Of a DNA stretch of 17,490 bases, positions 14,946-17,490 are shown piece after piece. The stretch comes from Chloroflexota bacterium (GTDB taxonomy: Bacteria > Chloroflexota > Anaerolineae > Promineifilales > Promineifilaceae), in contig QQUD01000703.1 in assembly GCA_008501785.1 (NCBI GenBank), positions 1 to 17,490 on the forward strand, given 5' to 3'. The translations under genes and the position numbers were made by a program. The notes under the pieces were generated by a model. The model searched no databases and was not told where the DNA came from. It was given only the letters and a program-made list of their open reading frames with translations. The first letter of the stretch is position 1. Each line of letters begins with the position of its first letter.

Positions 14946-15013
14946 GCGGAGAAACGCGGAAAAACGCGGAAAAACAAATCAAAATTCCACGTCTTCCACG
15001 TCCTTCCGCGTCC
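14946..15013. repeat. Inverted repeat built from 9-10-base tandem units
   Basis: The left arm has units GGCGGAGAA, ACGCGGAAAA, ACGCGGAAAA. The right arm, read on the opposite strand, has ACGCGGAAGG, ACGTGGAAG, ACGTGGAA, with a short AT-rich centre (about 14976-14984). It fills the gap between the Bcr/CflA gene and the response regulator and reaches to a few bases before the ATG at 15018, replacing a normal ribosome site. It has the same architecture as the element at 7581-7637 but a different unit. Confidence 0.7.
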
Positions 15014-15017
15014 AAAA

Positions 15018-15749
15018 ATGAAAAATCAAAAAATGATAAATTCTATAAACAAACAGCGAATTTTAGTCGTGGATGATGACAGGCAGATTGCGCGGCTGGT
15101 GCGGGAATATTTGGAAAAAGCGGGCTTTGCTGTGTTGTTGGCGTATGATGGGGAAACGGCCGTTTCCACCCTCCGCCACGAATCGCTAGACCTACTCATC
15201 CTCGACCTGGGCCTGCCCGACCAAGACGGCTGGGACATCACCCGCATGATTCGCAATGATGACCGGTTGAGCACACTGCCCATCATCATGCTCACCGCCC
15301 GCATCGACGACAGCGACAAAATTATCGGGCTAGAATTGGGCGCGGATGATTACATCCCCAAGCCGTTTAATGCGCGGGAAGTGGTGGCACGGGTGCGGGC
15401 GCTGCTGCGGCGCGTGAGTATGGCAACGCCATCTCGCAACAAAATTTTACGTGTCGATGCGTTGGCATTGGACATTGATCGGCGCGAATTGACGGTCAAC
15501 GGCAAACCTGTCGAGCTGACTCCCACCGAATACGAGCTGATGCACACTTTTATGGCCCATCCGAACACCACCTTTGACCGCGAAGAGCTGCTGGAACAAG
15601 CGCTCGGTTATGCCTACGAAGGGATGAGCCGCACGCTGGATACGCATATTAAGAATTTGCGAAACAAGATTGATGGGGATGGGAAACGGCCGTCTTACAT
15701 CCAAACCGTCCATCGCGTTGGCTACCGGCTGGTAGGAGAACGACGATGA
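15018..15749 (+). CDS. OmpR/PhoB-family response regulator
   Basis: This 243-residue protein has a receiver (about residues 12-127) with acidic residues Asp19-Asp21, phospho-acceptor Asp63 in LLILDLGLP, Thr93 and Lys115, followed by a winged-helix DNA-binding domain (about 145-240) with LTPTEYELMHTFMAHP and SRTLDTHIKNLRNKI, ending in the wing YIQTVHRVGYRLVG. It would be phosphorylated by the kinase encoded immediately downstream (ATGA overlap at 15746-15749) and then bind direct repeats such as those at 7299-7320; the latter target is only a guess. No ribosome site precedes ATG 15018 because an inverted repeat occupies that space. Two palindrome copies lie inside it, and the codon style flips from G/T-rich to C-rich at the first (15152-15167). 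Confidence 0.93.
   Translation: MKNQKMINSINKQRILVVDDDRQIARLVREYLEKAGFAVLLAYDGETAVSTLRHESLDLLILDLGLPDQDGWDITRMIRNDDRLSTLPIIMLTARIDDSDKIIGLELGADDYIPKPFNAREVVARVRALLRRVSMATPSRNKILRVDALALDIDRRELTVNGKPVELTPTEYELMHTFMAHPNTTFDREELLEQALGYAYEGMSRTLDTHIKNLRNKIDGDGKRPSYIQTVHRVGYRLVGERR
15152..15167. repeat. Iterated palindrome GGAAACGGCCGTTTCC, copy 11
   Basis: This is the longest version, a 16-base perfect palindrome in the response-regulator gene, coding E-T-A-V-S. G+T is 28/40 left and 13/40 right. Confidence 0.9.
15686..15693. repeat. Iterated palindrome ACGGCCGT, copy 12
   Basis: The copy lies near the end of the response-regulator gene, context GAAACGGCCGTC, coding K-R-P. G+T is 22/40 left and 19/40 right: a weak switch in 40 bases, clearer in the nearest 20. 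Confidence 0.8.
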
Positions 15750-16894
15750 TCAGAAAAACGTTAAACCGACTTTGGGTTCGATTCAGTCTGGCAATCACCG
15801 GAATCATCTTTGTGGTAACAGTTATCCCAACCGCCAGTTTGCTGTTATCTGATCCGCGCGACATCATGCAAGATTCAAAAACATATATTGAAGCGGCTGA
15901 TGCTCAGAACAATCTCGGTCTGACTCCAGAACAAATCAATGGTATTGCTGAAATAATGGTCACTCTCACCCAGGAGCAATATTTCATTGACGTGCAGTTC
16001 GTCATCTGGACTACGCTCATTATTGGTGTGCTGGCAGGACCATTATTGGGTCGAGGTTTGAGTTTGCCCATTGAGAGATTGGTAAAGGCAACCAAAGCAA
16101 TTGGCTCGCGTGATTTATCACATCACGTCGAGGTCAAGGGCGCACAAGAAATCATAGATTTGGCCAACAACTTCAACCAAATGACCGCCGAACTAGCCCG
16201 CTCCGAACAGCTACGCCAAAACATGATGGCCGACGTCTCCCACGAACTGCTCACCCCGCTCACCGTCCTCCAAGGCAACCTTCGCGCCATTTTGGACGAT
16301 GTCTACGAACTCAACAAAGACGAAATCGCCACGCTCTACGACCAAAACAAACATCTGATTCGACTGGTAAAAGATTTACGCCAACTAGCCCAAGTAGAAG
16401 CAGGACAACTCCCATTCAACATCGTTCAACTGTCACTCAACCAGCTTGCACAGGAAGTCACAACCGTTTTCACCCACCCCGCCACCGACAAAAACATCAC
16501 CCTCCACACCCAACTAACCAACAACATACCAACCATTCACGCCGACCCCGACCGCCTGCGCCAAGTCCTACACAACCTACTCGCCAACGCCCTACGTCAC
16601 ACCCCCGAAGGCGGCCAAATCACCATCCGCACCCAAAACGCCGCCAACGAAGTATGGCTCTCCATCACCGACACCGGCGCAGGCATCGACCCCGCCCTGC
16701 AACCCCACGTCTTCGACCGCTTCTACCGCACCGACGACACCCGCCGCCGCGACACCGGCGGCGCCGGACTAGGCCTGGCAATTTCAAAAGCAATTGTGGA
16801 AGGTCACAAGGGAAGGCTCACCGCCACAAGCCCCGGCAAAAACTTAGGCACCACCTTCAAGATTTATCTCCCGGAAAAGAACTATAAAAAATGA
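15746..16894 (+). CDS. HAMP-domain sensor histidine kinase
   Basis: This 382-residue membrane kinase has TM1 at about residues 13-34, a short extracytoplasmic loop of about 45 residues, TM2 at about 83-103, HAMP at about 104-156 (LSLPIERLVKATKAIGSRDL), HisKA with phospho-acceptor His166, and a HATPase domain with LLANALRHTPEGG, DTGAGI and GGAGLGLAISKAIVEGH. The H-box reads SHELLTPLT: the position after the conserved leucine, usually Arg or Lys, is Leu. GGAGAA before the ATG and the ATGA overlap with the regulator show a coupled two-gene system. The sensor loop is too small for a large ligand domain, so the signal may be sensed in the membrane. From about 16190 to 16770 the coding strand becomes extremely C- and A-rich, with little T, then returns to normal. 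Confidence 0.93.
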   Translation: MIRKTLNRLWVRFSLAITGIIFVVTVIPTASLLLSDPRDIMQDSKTYIEAADAQNNLGLTPEQINGIAEIMVTLTQEQYFIDVQFVIWTTLIIGVLAGPLLGRGLSLPIERLVKATKAIGSRDLSHHVEVKGAQEIIDLANNFNQMTAELARSEQLRQNMMADVSHELLTPLTVLQGNLRAILDDVYELNKDEIATLYDQNKHLIRLVKDLRQLAQVEAGQLPFNIVQLSLNQLAQEVTTVFTHPATDKNITLHTQLTNNIPTIHADPDRLRQVLHNLLANALRHTPEGGQITIRTQNAANEVWLSITDTGAGIDPALQPHVFDRFYRTDDTRRRDTGGAGLGLAISKAIVEGHKGRLTATSPGKNLGTTFKIYLPEKNYKK

Positions 16895-16940
16895 ATTAAC
16901 ATCTAATACAACAAACGAAGTTATTTTGCAACAATCAAGT

Positions 16941-17490
16941 TCAATCTATAAGTCGCAAACAATAAATACTTCCAACGGAATCACCAACCACAATAGTTGA
17001 ATCATCGGCAGAAAGAGACATACAATATAAGAAGCCATTTAGAGATATATTCCCTATTTCTTTACCATTATTTAAATCCCATACCTTAACCATGCGATCA
17101 AGAGAAACTGAGATGACTCGGTCTCCATTAGATGTAGCGGCTATTGACATAACAATATCTGTATGACCTTCCAACGTTTGTTCTAACTCTCCTGTGCTCA
17201 AATTCCATACTTTTAAGGTTTTATCATCTGATGCAGACACCACTCTCTTACCATCTGGCGTCACAGCAACCGCGTTTACATCACCCGAATGACCAACAAG
17301 AATTTGGTCCTTAGCCCCCGTAATTACATTCCATACTATCAACCTACAATCATCAGAAGCAGATACAGCCCTCTCACCATCTGGAGTGAGCGCTACTGCC
17401 CTTACACGTGCTTGATGCCCTAATAACCAGTGTTCAACAACTTTATTTCTTTGATTCCACACCATCAAGTTATTATATGCCAATACATAA
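16941..17490 (-). CDS. WD40-repeat protein, C-terminal part (partial)
   Basis: The gene is on the minus strand and its 5' end is beyond the window; the frame stays open through 17490, so the TTG at 17483 is internal. About 183 residues remain and hold roughly four WD40 blades, seen as GHQARVRAVALTPDGERAV, GHSGDVNAVAVTPDGKRVV, GHTDIVMSIAATSNGDRVI and a last degenerate blade, with SASDDKTLKVWN-type strand ends. The protein is a beta-propeller scaffold for protein contacts. In related bacteria such propellers often form the tail of large NACHT/NB-ARC-type or protease-fused proteins; the part that would tell is missing. It converges with the kinase gene (47 bases apart), with no obvious terminator between. 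Confidence 0.88.
   Translation of the reverse strand, partial: YVLAYNNLMVWNQRNKVVEHWLLGHQARVRAVALTPDGERAVSASDDCRLIVWNVITGAKDQILVGHSGDVNAVAVTPDGKRVVSASDDKTLKVWNLSTGELEQTLEGHTDIVMSIAATSNGDRVISVSLDRMVKVWDLNNGKEIGNISLNGFLYCMSLSADDSTIVVGDSVGSIYCLRLID

Noticed and set aside
584..15693. Iterated palindromes as a CRISPR array or an insertion-sequence footprint
   Set aside because: The spacing is irregular (about 300 bases to 5.5 kb), intervening DNA is ordinary genes, and there is no transposase or target duplication.
584..15693. The palindrome as a bidirectional replication-origin-like signal
   Set aside because: Leading strands are usually G/T-rich, so an origin would show A/C-rich then G/T-rich on the + strand; the observed order is the opposite.
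16654..16887. Open frame of 77 codons, rich in His, Arg and Pro, inside the kinase gene
   Set aside because: It is a +1 shadow caused by the extreme C/A-rich codon use of the kinase; the composition is meaningless and there is no ribosome site.

Overview
The window looks like a chromosomal segment of a free-living environmental bacterium. My best guess is a filamentous or sludge/sediment-type member of the Chloroflexota (Anaerolineae or relatives). The reasons are the many PAS-type sensors, WD40 repeats, inverted tandem-unit hairpins between genes and moderate GC. This is inference: there is no rRNA or marker gene to confirm it. Almost everything is on the + strand; only the WD40 gene at the right edge is on the - strand.

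Layout. (1) 1-2156: the end of a MacA/HlyD-type adaptor, an ABC ATPase and a MacB/FtsX-type permease, together a tripartite-type ABC efflux operon. (2) 2439-5450: a three-gene cytoplasmic signalling operon, made of a PAS-PAS histidine kinase, a DivK/CheY-like single receiver and a receiver-PAS protein without a recognised output domain. (3) 5451-5917: gene debris, with a phosphotransferase (APH-type) N-terminal fragment and a serine beta-lactamase-family C-terminal fragment. (4) 5918-9818: an MFS permease with a hairpin behind it, a 60-residue two-helix membrane protein behind a likely OmpR/PhoB-type direct-repeat promoter, an inverted tandem-unit repeat, an ABC six-TM protein with no ATPase, and a DUF418 (YeiB-like) membrane protein. 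(5) 9819-11763: a histidine-kinase remnant, a DUF4037 nucleotidyltransferase-like gene, and non-coding DNA. (6) 11764-14934: an MFS transporter, an M24 Xaa-Pro peptidase gene with an internal in-frame deletion, and a Bcr/CflA-type MFS transporter started from TTG. (7) 15018-16894: an OmpR-family response regulator and its HAMP histidine kinase, overlapping by ATGA. (8) 16941-17490: the C-terminal part of a WD40 protein.

The most unusual thing is not a gene. The palindrome ACGGCCGT, usually inside AACGGCCGTT or GAAACGGCCGTTTC, occurs 12 times, about 45 times more than chance for an 8-mer. It is used in all three reading frames and in non-coding DNA. At 11 of the 12 sites the + strand switches from G/T-rich on the left to A/C-rich on the right; hand counts over 40 bases each side give 296/480 G+T before and 188/480 after. 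Several genes visibly change codon style at the motif. At two sites the motif also sits where a gene is broken: the deletion joint of the M24 peptidase gene and the end of the kinase remnant. This looks like a genome-wide DNA-level system of replication, recombination, break or uptake signals that the genes do not explain.
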